Below, piece by piece: positions 10,603 through 23,186 of a stretch of 64,000 nucleotides of DNA. The notes under the pieces are model-generated. The model saw only the letters and a program-made list of their open reading frames with translations. It had not been told where the DNA came from and did not search any database. Position 1 is the stretch's first letter, and each line of letters starts with the position of its first letter. The DNA lies in the NCBI GenBank assembly GCA_949752735.1, contig OX457036.1:82200005-82264004 (forward strand), given 5' to 3'. This stretch comes from Lumbricus terrestris (taxonomy: Eukaryota > Annelida > Clitellata > Crassiclitellata > Lumbricidae). The position numbers and the translations under genes were made by a program.

Positions 10603-12714
10603 AGATTAGTTCTTGTCTCGGATGCTTTCGATGACATTAATGCACTGAACGCCTTAACTAGACATACTAGACTTAACTAGACATGCCCGGCAACGACCAA
10701 GAAGCCTTAAACCGAAGAAGTCGTTCCTTATTCTTCTCTCTTGCCTTCGTTATTATTTAAACTGTGGTCAAAATGCGATTTCATAAAATCCTCGGCTGCC
10801 AATCGTTTTCATCCTTCGTCTATATTCCGACTCTATACTGTCTGCTATTGGCTGCGTATGAGACTCGACGTTTGACGCTTAAAAGATCTCATTTCGTGCA
10901 GAAATTAGTTTCTAAAAGCCAACCTTGAAAGCGTTGAGCTGAATTCGTTGATCGACTGCCTTTGTCATATGCAATCGAAATGCATACGGGCTTCTATGGC
11001 GCCATGATCACGATACAATAAATGTCAATTGGCGACCACTTCAGATGGCACTGTTGCTAACATCGCGATAGCTGCAGAGTTCTGTAAAGTATGTGGTATT
11101 ATAGGATTCAACTGTGGAAATCCAATTAAAGTTCAGAAGACATTTAGGTCTTAAAAGAAGTTTTGAGGAGTGTTTTTGAAAATTGTGAACGGATTTGTAG
11201 AACTTTTGTTGGTTCGGGTAGATTTTCTATGTTAGCATTGAACCACCGCTGCAATCATTATTAACCTACCACCACTAATTAATAAACGCAAACATCTGCA
11301 GACATCATGGCCTTCAACTAATTATTATACCGTCACCTTTTGGACAAGCAGTCACACGTAATTGTCTGGCTGTCAGTCACCGAGTCTAAAGACAACTTCT
11401 ACATGTACATAAACCACATTACTCTCGTTCTATCCATGGTAACCTCATTTCCTGTCAGCTTTAGATAGCCATGTCCGCATCTAAAAAATCATTAGCTACT
11501 TAAATCAACAGACGAACGTATATATTCTGATATAATTCAAATTAGCATAGTGACCGTTTTAACCCGTCACCGACCAAAGCGTAGTCAATGGTATGTGAAT
11601 CGCATATACATGTATAGGCTACCGTCGGTCAATAGCGGGTTAAGTTGGACCCTGATATGCTGATTCGCGTGAAAGGATAAACAACGTTCAGATCCCATCT
11701 ATGCCTTACTGTAGCCTAAATCGCTAAAGATCTATGTAATTATAGCACGGCATGTCGACTTCATAATCTTCATTCATTCTGTGGCACTCGAGCAAACAGA
11801 CCTTATTTACTGCTTTCAAGGCCAGAGACGGGTTTAGCCGTCTACTGCTCCATGACATTTTTTACAGCCATTAAAATACATTTTCCCAACGTTTTAGTTT
11901 TTGCTAATATTGTTATATCCATAGGTCTTAGGTCATATTTCTTTTCGTTCTTTCGCAGTTTTAATTAGAATTTAATTTTCAACTTAATTTTTTGAACCCC
12001 CTATATTTTATCAGGTATTGAGATTCTCTGGCGTTATCTGAACCATTACCTCGTTCGTTTCAAGGGTAAATCTTCCACTGTGCAAACTGTACGTGTCACA
12101 AATATCTTGAATAAGTAGATCTAAGCTTATAGTCTAACACAATTTACTTATAGTTGTTTCTTGGTTCAATCATCCCACAGAACAGCATTGCAGACTAGAG
12201 CGACAAACAACATTCCAACTAATCTATAGACATTCGTCATCTTTATGTTAATGCACATGACCACGATTCATACTTGAAATAGCTCAGAAGGTTGTATAAC
12301 CTAAACAAGCCATTAACTATTAAGCTGCAATTGATTGAAAACAGGAGCATTTTAGGGCAGTTTGAAGCATTAAAGTCTTATTAATTCGAGACCAAAAACT
12401 CATTTTTACCACAGAAAAGATGAGGATAAAGATGCACTCTGTTTTCAGGATGTCGCAATTTATTTAGATTATTTGCATTTACTTTATGAATAAAATCTTA
12501 GTCAAGGGAATCCATAGTTTTTGTACGTTACGCGGAACAGTGAACTTTGGTTAAATGTATTTCGAGGACCATGTGCATTGTTCTTTCTTTTATTGTCTAT
12601 TTCTTTTGTATATTTTGTCGTTATAAAAGTTTTACGTTTTGCGTATTTGCTATTAAATGGTCTTTGAAACGAATACGCTTTGTTATCTATAACAGATTCT
12701 TAGGCGGTCACAGG
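10603..12714. other. Intergenic, no gene recognised
   Basis: AT-rich sequence without a convincing open frame, repeat array or transposon end. Confidence 0.5.
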
Positions 12715-12960
12715 AGAGTGTGCTTCTGGTTCTATTCTCACAGACTGCAACTATGCAGAGTCGAGCTTTTTTCGTAGTGGGCCCAACCAGTGGCCAGGAA
12801 TGCATGGGCTCACACAGGAGCGAAATCTGCTTCCTGAGGATATTACTAAAATATTTTTGTTTTCAACTCAGAACTGCTTTTTGCCGTGCTAGAGTCGGGA
12901 GCGCTTCTGAGTAGTCCCCTGAAGAGGCGCTATAGAAATTCTTGAGCGAATGAACGAATT
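12715..12960 (+). repeat. CR1/L2-like non-LTR element 3' end (or derived SINE)
   Basis: The segment ends in the hairpin 'gcgcttctgagtagtcccc' / 'gaagaggcgc', then 'tatagaaattcttgagcg' and a short (GAATGAAC)n tail. The reverse complement of 29853-30020 has the same order of blocks, and 33415-33660 has a related 3' hairpin and tail. A 3' stem-loop plus a simple-repeat tail is typical of CR1/L2 LINEs and their SINEs. Left boundary approximate. Confidence 0.6.
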
Positions 12961-14848
12961 AGTCAACATCTTCGCAACTTCTTTCGTTACGGTTGGTTAG
13001 GTCTACTATCTGTTTATATATCTGTCACAGTTTGTCTGGTTTATCTGCCTATCTGTCTGTCCAAGACCAGTTGGAGGTTGAAATGTCGTTGGTTGATCTT
13101 TAGGAACTTGAAGCAACTTGGTGTAAGACTGTAAGCTTATGTGTAGAACAATTTCTCCATGGTTTACTCCAATAACTCTTCTTTGCAATAAGAAGTTTTT
13201 AACAAAACTGTTCATGATAAAACCAACATCTCTTACCAAAACACATTTATTATAGATGGAGGTATAGAGATGGGGCAGTAAATCAAGTAACAATACAACA
13301 TTCCCCATTTTTTATTCCTTCGATTCTGCTCTGTATACTTCTTGCCACCTGTTCACTTCAAAGCAGTTGAAATATTACGAAATCCTATCATTTATTAATC
13401 GCTGGTCAGCCGGACGGATGGCATTACCGCCATCTAGTGTTAATGTCGTCTGTGAATCTGTTATGTAGAAAATGCGGGAAATAATCGACTACGTTTGCAA
13501 TAATTAATGAGTTCATCACAAAAATACATTTTCTGCCTTTCATCCAACATCTGTTGTTTTCTTGGAAGAAATCTTCAACAGTCTTATTTCCGTTGTCCAG
13601 TGTCCTGAAACGCATTTTTGTAGCATTTAAATCGCAGCCTAGAACATTAAGCAAAAACATTACATTAGTTTCTCCATCGTGATTGTAATCGTCATCTCCA
13701 ACCCTCGAAAGCGCCACTCGAAAGCCAAGTGCATGCTGTAGGGCACAAGTTTACTCACTAGCGTTGCGTCTAGTCCAAAGGGGAGTCCAATGGTACGAGT
13801 AGGCCTAGTACAGTTTCCAGAGATGGAGCAGAGTAGATGCTAAGACCGGTGATGCTTAGGTCTAGAGTTGGAAGGCGGAGAATCAGATTACCCTGTGAGT
13901 ATACAAGTTAGGAAGTCGGGGTATACGTGATGGTAAGTTGGGGAAAGAGTTCACACATGATTATAGTTCTGCAGTTTGTATACAGTAGGCTATACTAACT
14001 GCTTTGACAATCGACTGAGTGATACCATTGCCCTAAATTATTCAGAACTGCTTTCAATGACCGACTAGAGCACTGAAGTGTGGTGACGATTTCTTTGACA
14101 CAAAATAGTTCCTCTGGCTATGCTATTGTACTCGATTAGGCCTACTGTTAAAAGTCTACATCGTTTATACATAGGATATACAATACATACACGATACGTT
14201 TATACATTATCCATACTTTAATAATAATTAAATATTATTGATATATTTAATGATGCGCGCACAAATACAAATACAAATACAAACATAATCATTGGCATTC
14301 AGTAAGTATGCAGATATGCAATCAAACATGCAAGCAAACATGCATGCATACACACAATGCATAATATAATATTTAACATAATTATATTTATATAATTGGT
14401 GTCAACTTAAACGATAGCAGGACCTTCAATTTTGTGCTAGACTGTTTACTTTTAATTAGATTAATGCGTACAGATACTGAACTATAACTGATTTAAGAAC
14501 TGTATAGGCCTAAAGACTGCACCTGATTTCTGTTATTATTTCTAACAAACAGCCAGAGCTTATAATGTGGGCCTACACCACCCATATACGGTGTATACGA
14601 CGAACTCGTGGATCACGGTGGATGTTTCATGGCTCTCAACCGCCTTCCATTGATCTTCGGTGACAGACCGCGTGACGAGTGGAAGTACAAAGGAGACGAT
14701 TAGTTAGCCATAAAATATCGAGCCATAAACCGTGTATTGAGAAAGAGTGAACATTGTTGTACAATGCAACAATGGTAGACTACTAACTGTTGGTTCGATG
14801 GATGGCAGCATTGCATGACCTACAAAGCCACCGGTTGTTGCAATCCTG
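12961..14848. other. Intergenic, no gene supported
   Basis: Mostly unique AT-rich DNA. A 97-codon open frame on the minus strand (13424-13717) overlaps a LINE tail and has no recognisable domain, so it is not called. Short (ACAAATAC)n-like repeats lie at about 14258-14285. Confidence 0.45.
13690..13745 (-). repeat. LINE 3' tail fragment (L2-like)
   Basis: 'ctcgaaagcgccactcgaaagccaag' in two overlapping blocks matches the segment at 56735-56775 and corresponds, on the minus strand, to the tail of the CR1/L2-type LINE ending at 28627. The stretch is a short degraded copy. Confidence 0.55.
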
Positions 14849-15027
14849 TGGTATTAATGGTGTAGCAAGTCTTTGGTATTAATGGTTTCGCCAGTCTTTG
14901 GTATTAAATTGTGTTGCAAGTCTTTGGTATTAATGTTGTTGCAAGTCTTTGGTATTAATGGTGTTGCAAGTCTTTGGTATTAATGGTGTTGCAATTCTTT
15001 GGTTTTAATGGTATTGCAAGTCTTTGG
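14849..15027. repeat. 25-bp minisatellite, about seven units
   Basis: Unit ggtattaatggtgttgcaag plus tcttt, repeated about seven times with point changes and one 1-bp insertion. No coding potential. Confidence 0.92.
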
Positions 15028-15261
15028 TAGACTGGTAGGCCTAGTAATGGCTCTCGACTGAATAATTATGATCCTACGACGCTTGACATGACGCATTGAA
15101 TTTGAGACTTATCGAGCATGGTTAGTTCCTTGTCGGTGACAGTCCGCTGAATAATCCCATTGGTAACTATTATTTGGTCACTGCTCAATGTGCTCATTAT
15201 ACATGTAGGTCAGAGATCATAATATTATAGGTAAACCGATTGTAGGGTCTTTATTATAATA

Positions 15262-15382
15262 GAATACAATATATATATATATATATAATATGATATATAA
15301 TATTTATATAATGTATAAATGTATCATTCGAAGAAGAAGAAGAAGAATATATAATATATAATATAATAAATATATATATGTG
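15262..15382. repeat. (TA)n and (AAG)n simple repeats
   Basis: Two (TA)-rich blocks flank a short (GAA)n run at about 15330-15347. The next 880 bases (15383-16263) hold nothing I can assign. Confidence 0.85.
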
Positions 15383-16263
15383 CCATCTAGTCGAGGATTG
15401 GCTGACAAATGCTTTGAGACGTCATACCATGATATCGGATGTCTCAAAGGAGTGTTTTGGCGAAGCGTCACGGTCCTCATGGACCTGTGATTTGGGGTCG
15501 AATATTTGCTTCACCGAGACTCAAGGCTTTCTAAGGGCTAACGTTTTAAAGCGATTGTTGAAGTGCACGGCAAGCTGACCACTTTGATAAAGTCTTAATT
15601 AGGCTAACACTTATGAACGGAGTTTCAGTAATCATGCAGTCAGATGCTGATCAGTCAGACAGTTAGTCCACTGTACAAAAATCAGTCTGATATAACCATT
15701 CAATCATTCCAAGAATATACAATTATACATACCGTGTTCACGCGATCTACTCGACTTTCTCAGTCCAGCATTGTGCGAGTTAATCGGTCGCCAATCAGTC
15801 AGTCTTTTTAGCAAGCCACGTGGTTTATACCGTTTGTTATTCATTGACATTTAAATTTTAGTATATCAGTCAGACAATAGAAGGCTAACGACGGGCAGTT
15901 ATTCTATTTCTCATTCAGATGACCAATCAGAATGAAGGCTGCTCGCAAGTAAATTTCTTCATTAGTTAGTTAGGTATCTAATAGGCAGTTTTTGTCGCTA
16001 GACAATGAGTCTGTTAGACAATAAGACCAACATTCCATCACTCACTCGTTCATTTACTCACCAGCCCTGACAATAGCAAATGGAACGGTCTGAAACCACT
16101 GATGCGCATCAAGAGCAAGTATACAAATGAAAGGATGATTGAGTCGGACAATGCGAGTAATTATTAGAAATGAGAATTTGTGCACAGGCCTATACGGTTT
16201 TTTTAACCTCAATCAGCAGGAGACAGATCATGAGAGTTACTTCAATGGCAGCGTAGTTCTGAA

Positions 16264-16434
16264 CCGGAAAAATAGGAGCCAACGAGACCTATCCTAATAA
16301 AATAGTCCGGAAAAATAGGAGCCAACGAGACCTATCCTAATAAAATAGTTCGGAAAAATTGGAGCCAGCGAGACATATCCTAATAAAATAGTGCGGGGAA
16401 AATAGGAGCCAACGAGACGTATCCTAATAAAACA
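16264..16434. repeat. 43-bp tandem repeat, four units
   Basis: Four copies of a 43-bp unit begin 'ccggaaaaataggagccaac' and end 'cctaataaaatagt'. Units 1 and 2 are identical; units 3 and 4 carry substitutions and a 1-bp insertion. No TIR or TSD is seen at the edges. Confidence 0.93.
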
Positions 16435-16645
16435 GACAACGGTAATGATTGATGCCTTAGACATAGAATGGTGGAAAGCACACATTTGTCAATTAGCAGC
16501 GATAATAGACTGTGGCACTTCCAATTACTCGCATAGAATAACTTATTAGTCATATGGTGCGAAGTGCAATGCCATACAATGCAGGGTTCTGTGGTGAAAG
16601 CTGCAGCAGGTAATGAAAAAGAAAATTGTTTGTGGCCACTCAAAG

Positions 16646-16702
16646 AACGCTCGTGAATAAGCTGGTGCCCTGCGCTTGGGAACTTGGAGATTACAATAAT
16701 TT
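16646..16702 (+). repeat. LINE 3' tail fragment (L2-like)
   Basis: 'gctcgtgaataagctggtgc' followed by 'gcgcttggg' and 'gagattaca' matches the conserved 3' end seen at 28550-28627 and, reversed, at 56715-56801. This is a solo, 5'-truncated tail. Confidence 0.6.
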
Positions 16703-17269
16703 ACGATGAGACTAATCAGAGGGTATTAATCATCGTCGTGTAGGCCTGATGTATTGTATTGTATAATGTGTAATTTAATACTTTACTGCATTGCATTAGA
16801 CTGCAGTGCGTGATCCTGCCGTATTGTATTGTGGTTAGTGAAGGCTAAATATACATTGCATCATGGTATAATGCTTTCATATCTGTATATCGTCGTGCCT
16901 TTTTATTGTATGGTGCTGTAGTTTAGTGCAGTGTAAGTCTGTTATTTTATAGGCCTATATCATTTTTGTACGGTGTTGTATCTCTCTCACTCTCTGTCTG
17001 TCTGCTTTTCTTCCTCTGTCTTGGCTTCGGTGCCGCTGGTTGGCTAAAACCGTTATAATATTATTCTCTTACGCTGCTGGAACTCACTGATGAAGTCCAG
17101 AATAGACAGAATTAGATTTCATGGAAACAATCAAAAAAATTGCACAGCAGCGAACATGCCGGAAACATACTTCGCATAATTATAATTTCTGACATCGACG
17201 ACTTCCGGATACATTGCGAAGTTATGCCACATAATATTTCCGAGATTGTTTCTATTATATCTTACCTGC

Positions 17270-17577
17270 TACATGTATATCCATCAACCTTGACTCTGCA
17301 TCTACCCACACATTTACTCCAGATTCTCCTGTCAGAAACCAAGGTGTTATTTTCGATCAAAACTTGAGCTTCTCTCATCACATCACCCATCTCTCTCGCT
17401 CGTGCTTCATGCATATCCGCGATCTTCGCAGAATCAGCCCTATGCTTGACTTCAAAACTGCATCCACAATCTATAGTTCATGCGAAACTTGACTACTGCA
17501 ACTCTCTTCCTAAACATTGATATCACCCAAATTAGCCGCCTCCAAGCTATCCAGAATGCCCTCGCCCGGGCTGTCAC
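17270..17577 (+). pseudogene. CR1/L2-type LINE reverse transcriptase, C-terminal region, left part
   Basis: Conceptual translation gives a degraded RT C-terminal region. Recognisable blocks include 'NQGVIFDQNLSFSHHI' (about 17338-17385) and 'SRLQAIQNALARAVT' (about 17534-17577), separated by frameshifts. These are hallmark blocks of CR1/L2-clade LINE ORF2. The sequence stops at the hAT-A insertion (TSD gctgtcac at 17570-17577) and resumes at 28010. It is a broken retroelement copy. Left edge uncertain. Confidence 0.82.
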
Positions 17578-18349
17578 CAGTGGCGTAGCTAGCTTTTCGT
17601 GGGCCCGTGTGCAGAGATCCCGCATGGGCCCTTCGAATCTTGACCTTGTAATGCAGGTATCTTTGCGTTCTTGGCGTTATTTGCAATCAAAATCACCAAA
17701 ACTAATCAGTGATATTTGCTACTAACACATGCAATACAACTCACTCACAGAATAAAAACCCTTTGCCATGAGAATGAGATAAATAAACTTTTTCTACAAT
17801 GTTAGAGCCAGGGTGATTTCTTACTGAATTCAAACCTATCACGTGGCAGACTTAGGCAATTATTGATAGTGGTTTTACTAAAGACAATGCCATGGCATTA
17901 TAATTTTCTTTCTAGCCTTTTGTCCATCAAATTTGTCAATTGTTTGCAGGGCCGGATTTACATGTAAGCCCACTAAGCACCGGCTTAGGGCCTCCGGAAT
18001 TTGGGGGGCCTCCAAAAGTGAACTTCTAAATTATAAGCCACTGAATTTTTACTTTAGTTCACTTATTATCAATCAACTTTTTTACTAGGAATTGATGTGG
18101 TTAGCCTAGCTATGCGTAAGATCGAAAACACTTGCTCTTAGTCTCAGTTCTTTAATAATTAAGTTGAACGCTTGCGTCATACATCGTAATAACCTGCGTC
18201 AACCGATATATTATTATTGTTTATGGCGGAAAGTGAGGAAAACACGTTAGTTGAATGTTTGAGCGATGTTAAAAGTATTCAATTTTATCTTGTTTCAAAT
18301 TTCTGTACTGGTAATTTTCACGATTCAATTATATAGTAAACTATAGAAA

Positions 18350-18865
18350 ATGAAACGGACGTTCGTAAGTGGTGCTGAAAAAAGAAAGAAGCAGAAGGCA
18401 TTGAAGATCAGTGAAACAAATTTGCCTAAAGTTGATGCTTTTTTCCGATCTGATACGCGAGAAGCAGAACATGTGCAACCGGAAGTAAACATTGAATCAG
18501 TCTCTGACATAATTCTCGCAGAGGCTGCCGAAGTTGAAATCGAGCAAATGCCGGCGCCGCAACATGTAGGCCTACAAGATGTCACTTCCACTGCTACCCA
18601 ATCGCTTGCAATGCTCGATTGTGGCAATCGATGTTGCGATGCAGGTCTGTGGACTGAACTATCAAAAGATGATATTGCGTATTGGGTTGCAAAGGGTCCC
18701 GAAGAATGCAAAAATGCCAGTGATTCCTTTCAAAGTTCGCGTCGAACTTATAATGTGACAAAAGCAAAAAATACAATAACTAAGACTAGAATGTGTCACA
18801 CCGGGTTTTTTCACAATGCACCAGAACAAACTCAGCTCATTGAGCTTGCTTTGCATAGAAAGTGA
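18350..18865 (+). pseudogene. hAT transposase N-terminal fragment (ZMYM1-like, TTF-type zinc finger region)
   Basis: A 171-codon frame from a true ATG begins MKRTFVSGAEKRKKQK and continues to 'PKVDAFF', the lysine-rich leader typical of the hAT/ZMYM1-like transposase group. At about residues 101-145 it has 'GLWTELSKDDIAYWVAKGP' followed by 'SSRRTYN', the start of the TTF-type zinc-finger region. After about residue 145 similarity ends, the frame stops, and no dimerisation or DDE domain follows before the LTR element at 19035. It is a truncated remnant inside hAT-B. A repressor-like role for such fragments is only a possibility. Confidence 0.75.
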
Positions 18866-19034
18866 ACAAATGCGCAAAATTCCTTTTGATGACATTATCG
18901 CAGATTATGCGATGCAGAAATGCAGGAAAAAGATTATGTAAAACTTCATATTTTTAGTATGTAGGCCTATACCATAAAAAAACTGGAATAAAACGAGTGC
19001 ATCAATTGCAATTCGACTCGTTAGAGACTAACAG

Positions 19035-20481
19035 TGTTACGCCCGCCCTAACCGCTAGGGGACCGGAAGCGCTTGCAAGGGATGCCCCACTTACTCGCTT
19101 ACTTTCGCCCCCCTCCCCTAGTGTGGCGGCGTACTGCCGGGGCGACAGGGAACCACCTACGGGAACCTCAAGTGTGAACGACAGGGAGGAACGTCCAGAT
19201 TCTCTTCTTTCATGGGTACCAGGGCCTACAGGACATGTCTCCGCGGCGGTTTGTCGACGCGCGACAGCACCCTCTTTCCGGTGCTCGTCTGAGTTCGTTA
19301 TCCCCACGGCAGCTTTGGGCGAAAGGGACCCGAACTCCTGAAGAGGTGGCGGAGAGTATTTGGCTGGATATATCTGGCGCTCTATCAATCTCTCATCACT
19401 ACTGACTGACCCCCCTCCCTCCGAATCATCCGATTCCTCTAGGGCGTCCCCCCTCAAAGAGCTGGCACGAGACATGGGATTATTCTGTTTTACAACTAAT
19501 TGCAAGTCAGTCAGTGAATCACCTTCAATTCTAGTTCAATATTCAACGCTTTATTTATTCTTGCAACACTACTTAATTAATATACAATTGGCAGCAACCT
19601 GTGCAAATACAATTCTGCCTATAATACTTATCAGTTCAACACAAAGTATTCCTAACACTACACAGCATTTATGGCTGGTTATTACACACTTTGCATTACT
19701 TGATACCTATCCTTTATGCTCCTGCATATAACTAGACTATCAGTTCAGTTCTTATTTCCTTAACTACTGCAGAAGGTCAAATCACGCTATTAATCAGTTA
19801 CACGAAAGCAACGAATTAACATCAACACTTTGCACTAATTTACCACGACCACAGCAACAGTTATATCGCAAGGCTACTTCTAGCAACTCTTTCAATATAT
19901 TCACGCTTCTTAACACAAGCGCTAATTTATCCTTCGCTCTACCTGTAATGCGCTATATAATCTATATCAACGCGTTCCGGCCATTTTAAACATTCATTCA
20001 TTTACAGATTCAGCACGCTACACTTTAATTTATTTCTACTTCCCTGATTCCTAAGCGGTTTTGCTTATTTCGACGTTCTCCTTCCACCGGAGGCGACCAG
20101 CGGTCGTTTACTTTATTATCTATTAATTTAGTTGACTTCCTTATTAATTTAGATGCCCGAAAACTTAGTTTTAAACGAATTTCTATTCAAAAAGATGGCC
20201 TAGTCTTTCTCGTCGGTTTCACCTCTTCGCGTCTCTTCGTCCTACTGACCTAGATTGGTCCAACAGCCAATCGGAAGCGACCTTTTACCGCTGTTTTAGA
20301 TCACGCGCCGCTCTTGGCCAATCAGCGGCGCCCACACCTTCGCCACGTCATCTAAAAGGTCACACGTCACGCTGGCGTAATGTCTGCAGCCTCGCTCTGG
20401 TGCAGCATAGAGTTAATTAACCGTTATGGCCAGCATGGATAAAAATAAGTATAATTTTGTAGCTTTTCCCAAAACGCTACA
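19035..20481 (-). repeat. 3' LTR (element reads minus) of the gag-only retrotransposon
   Basis: 1447 bp, starting TGTTACGCCC and ending ACGCTACA on the plus strand. It matches 25602-27048 at a constant offset of 6567. It contains an orphan copy of the first 147 gag codons (ATG at 19475, minus), because the gag start lies inside the LTR. Confidence 0.95.
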
Positions 20482-20494
20482 CTCTCCCCTCCTT
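20482..20494 (-). promoter_or_regulatory. Polypurine tract of the gag-only retrotransposon
   Basis: On the minus strand the bases immediately before the 3' LTR read AAGGAGGGGAGAG, abutting TGTAGCG of the LTR. This is the expected plus-strand DNA primer for reverse transcription and fixes the element's orientation. Confidence 0.8.
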
Positions 20495-23186
20495 AACCCG
20501 AATTTTCCATATTACTGGAAAATTCAGCAGTGGTCGCGTACTGAATCCGTTGTACATGAGTTGCTAAGGCAGGGTCATCACTACTATACTAAAAGACATT
20601 GCTGCTTGAGAACAGTCCGAACAGTAAGCAGGCAATTCTACATCAACAACTGTATGAAGTCTCATTTTAACTCTAAAAACCAACAGGGTTCCTAATTCAC
20701 AAAAGGAGAAATCAACTAATTAGTCTCCTAGCAACGCTTGTTGTAAAAGTTCAGGCATACAAAGTACAGCATCTTAGCACGTCTTTACTCATAACAACTA
20801 AACCCTAACAACACAGCCGCTTAAATTCTCAAGGTGACTGCAGGGCAATGTTTACGCTCATGTAACATCCTTACTTTGCAATCTCCCTGAAACCATACGT
20901 TCGGAATCACCAGCAAAAAGAGGGGGGGGACGTCTACTTAAATTGAAAGTCTCCAACTCACTCTCGCTCCCTACTCCACGCAGACCACAATTCAGCAAAG
21001 GCACAAGGTCAGGGTATCAGGCGATTCAGAGAAAGCATACCACTAGGCCAGCCTCTACCTCACTAGGGTTACTAACTACGTCCATTGGTTACCCAATCCT
21101 CGTCGGAATACAGGCTATTGGTGTTTAATCACCAGTCTCTGCTTCCACGAACCCCGGGACTACTAACTACCAGACACAAAGTCTCTGAACTAAAGCAGGG
21201 TTGGAAATCCCAATAGAAATATTATCCATACTCTTACACATTATCAGATGCTATCGGGTTATCCTCCCACCCAGGTTTCAGGTAATGCACATCAAACAGT
21301 TACAGTAAACAATGTACTACAATCCATTTCAGCAACAGCTCGAAGCCACAAACCAAGAGAATGTCCTCTAACACATACAATCATGCTTCGGCTCCCAATC
21401 CTACAGATAGTCTTAGCGCAGTTAACATGTTATTAGCTACAACATTAACGACAACTTAGACTAACACGAAATATAAGCAATTTGACTTAAAGCAGTTTTC
21501 ATCCAAAAAGCAACTAAACTTAAGATGGATCATTTCTCTGTCATTATGTATTCAGCCCAAAGTTAACTCTCAGCAGGCACAAATCATCACATCAGTAGCT
21601 GACACATTATTACAGGCATAACACGTTACAACAAGGCTTGAACCAGCTGCATAAGGCATTACCGCTTAGTGAAGCGTACCTATGCCTACTAGGACGGATT
21701 GACTCCATGACCTACGCTGTTACCTCTACGTCACCTTTCCACACAGGAAGTTTACACAGGACCAAGTACACACGTTTCCACCAACGGAAAGAATATCTCA
21801 CCATCATTTCCACACAGGAAAAGTTTACATCCATTTCCACCAACGGAAAGAGTACATCTCATGCATTCCCACACAGGAAAATTCTCAAGCAACCAATAAC
21901 GACGATTGGACGGATTACCGCTTATTACACCTCATTCATTTCCACACAGGAAGAAGTTTACATCCATTTCCACCAACGGAAAGAGTACATCTCATTCATT
22001 CCACACAGGAAAAAGTCTCAAGCAACCAATAACGACGATTGGACGGATTACCGCTTATTACATTCATCCCCACACAGGAAATTTCTCAAGCAACCAATAA
22101 CGACGATTGGACGGATTACCGCTTATTACATCTCATTCATTTCCACACATGAAGATTCTCAAGCAACCAATAACGACGATTGGACGGATTACAGCTCATC
22201 TAACTAACAGACCACCAGTCTCCTCTTCTATGTAACCTTTAATGCCTGCAACAATTTCAGTCTACCTACAAGTTTACCACCGATCTGTTTACTTAACTTC
22301 TTCAGGGCAATACACACCTTAGACTCCTAGTCAATTATTACTACTGTTTCCCTGTTACTGCTTAATCAGGAGCTCAATCCTTACAACCAACTTTTATATA
22401 AGAATTTAGACTATTATTCAACCTGACAAATAGCTAAGTACCAACAGCAATCTTGAATATATGCAGTGCTCTTTAAGAATTTTATTATCCTATGTCAAAC
22501 CATTTCCACAGCCGTACTCTCCTAGTAAGATAAAAATCATAGACATTGGCACTAATCATTATTACAGGCAAGACACATTACATGAAGGCTGAGTTACCTA
22601 CACCAGGCCTTACCGCTTAGAGAAGCGTACCTATGCACCATGACCTCTACACCTCCATTTCCACACAGGAAAGAGTACACTTGAGCAACCAATAGCAACG
22701 ATTGGACGGATTACCGCTCTTACCAAATAATAGGTCCTTAGTCTCACCTTCGCATGCAATTCTTAATGCCTGCAACAACATCAGTCTGCCTACTAGTCTA
22801 CAACTTACTCACTTACCGACTACTCAGGCCAATGCATACATCAGGATAATTCACCAAATTCTAGCAGACTGCTTTTCAATCAATGCACAAATGCAATTTG
22901 CTCCTAATCTAGCACATTTTATATTCAACTTTAATCTGCACTCAAGGTTATGCACATCAAATCTTAAACTAACATGCAAGCACAACATTTTGCCTTTCTT
23001 CTGTGGCAATAAAAACAACAATGCAATAAAACACAAGTAAACAATTCTAATCTACCCCCAATGATCTAACCTAGATCAAAGTTATAAAATAAACATTTTA
23101 TTCATCCAAAGGAACTAAAACCTAGGCTTCTCGCCACAATCTCTACTCGTCGCCATTACGCGACGTTACCATCACCTTACACTACA
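20495..23186 (-). other. Non-coding interior of the gag-only retrotransposon
   Basis: No frame on the minus strand exceeds about 61 codons, where a full element would carry pol. The region includes the tandem repeat at 21775-22200. It also has a direct duplication about 950 bp apart: the block around 'taccgcttagtgaagcgtac' at 21660 recurs as 'taccgcttagagaagcgtac' at 22611, together with its upstream 'attacaggca' context. Plus-strand frames here read the complement of the repeats and are not called. Confidence 0.75.
21775..22200. repeat. Composite tandem repeat inside the gag-only element
   Basis: Alternating blocks: 'tttccaccaacggaaagagt', 'tttccacacaggaa' and 'agcaaccaataacgacgatt' plus 'ggacggattaccgcttatta'. 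About four copies of the last block occur between 21885 and 22195, spaced about 65-125 bp apart, and a diverged copy lies at about 22683-22720. Confidence 0.88.

Noticed and set aside
13424..13717. 97-codon minus-strand gene
   Set aside because: It overlaps a LINE tail at its start, has no recognised domain and no splice or promoter context.
19002..19475. Separate gene in the 3' LTR
   Set aside because: It is the duplicated LTR-encoded N-terminus of the gag-only element's Gag and has no continuation.
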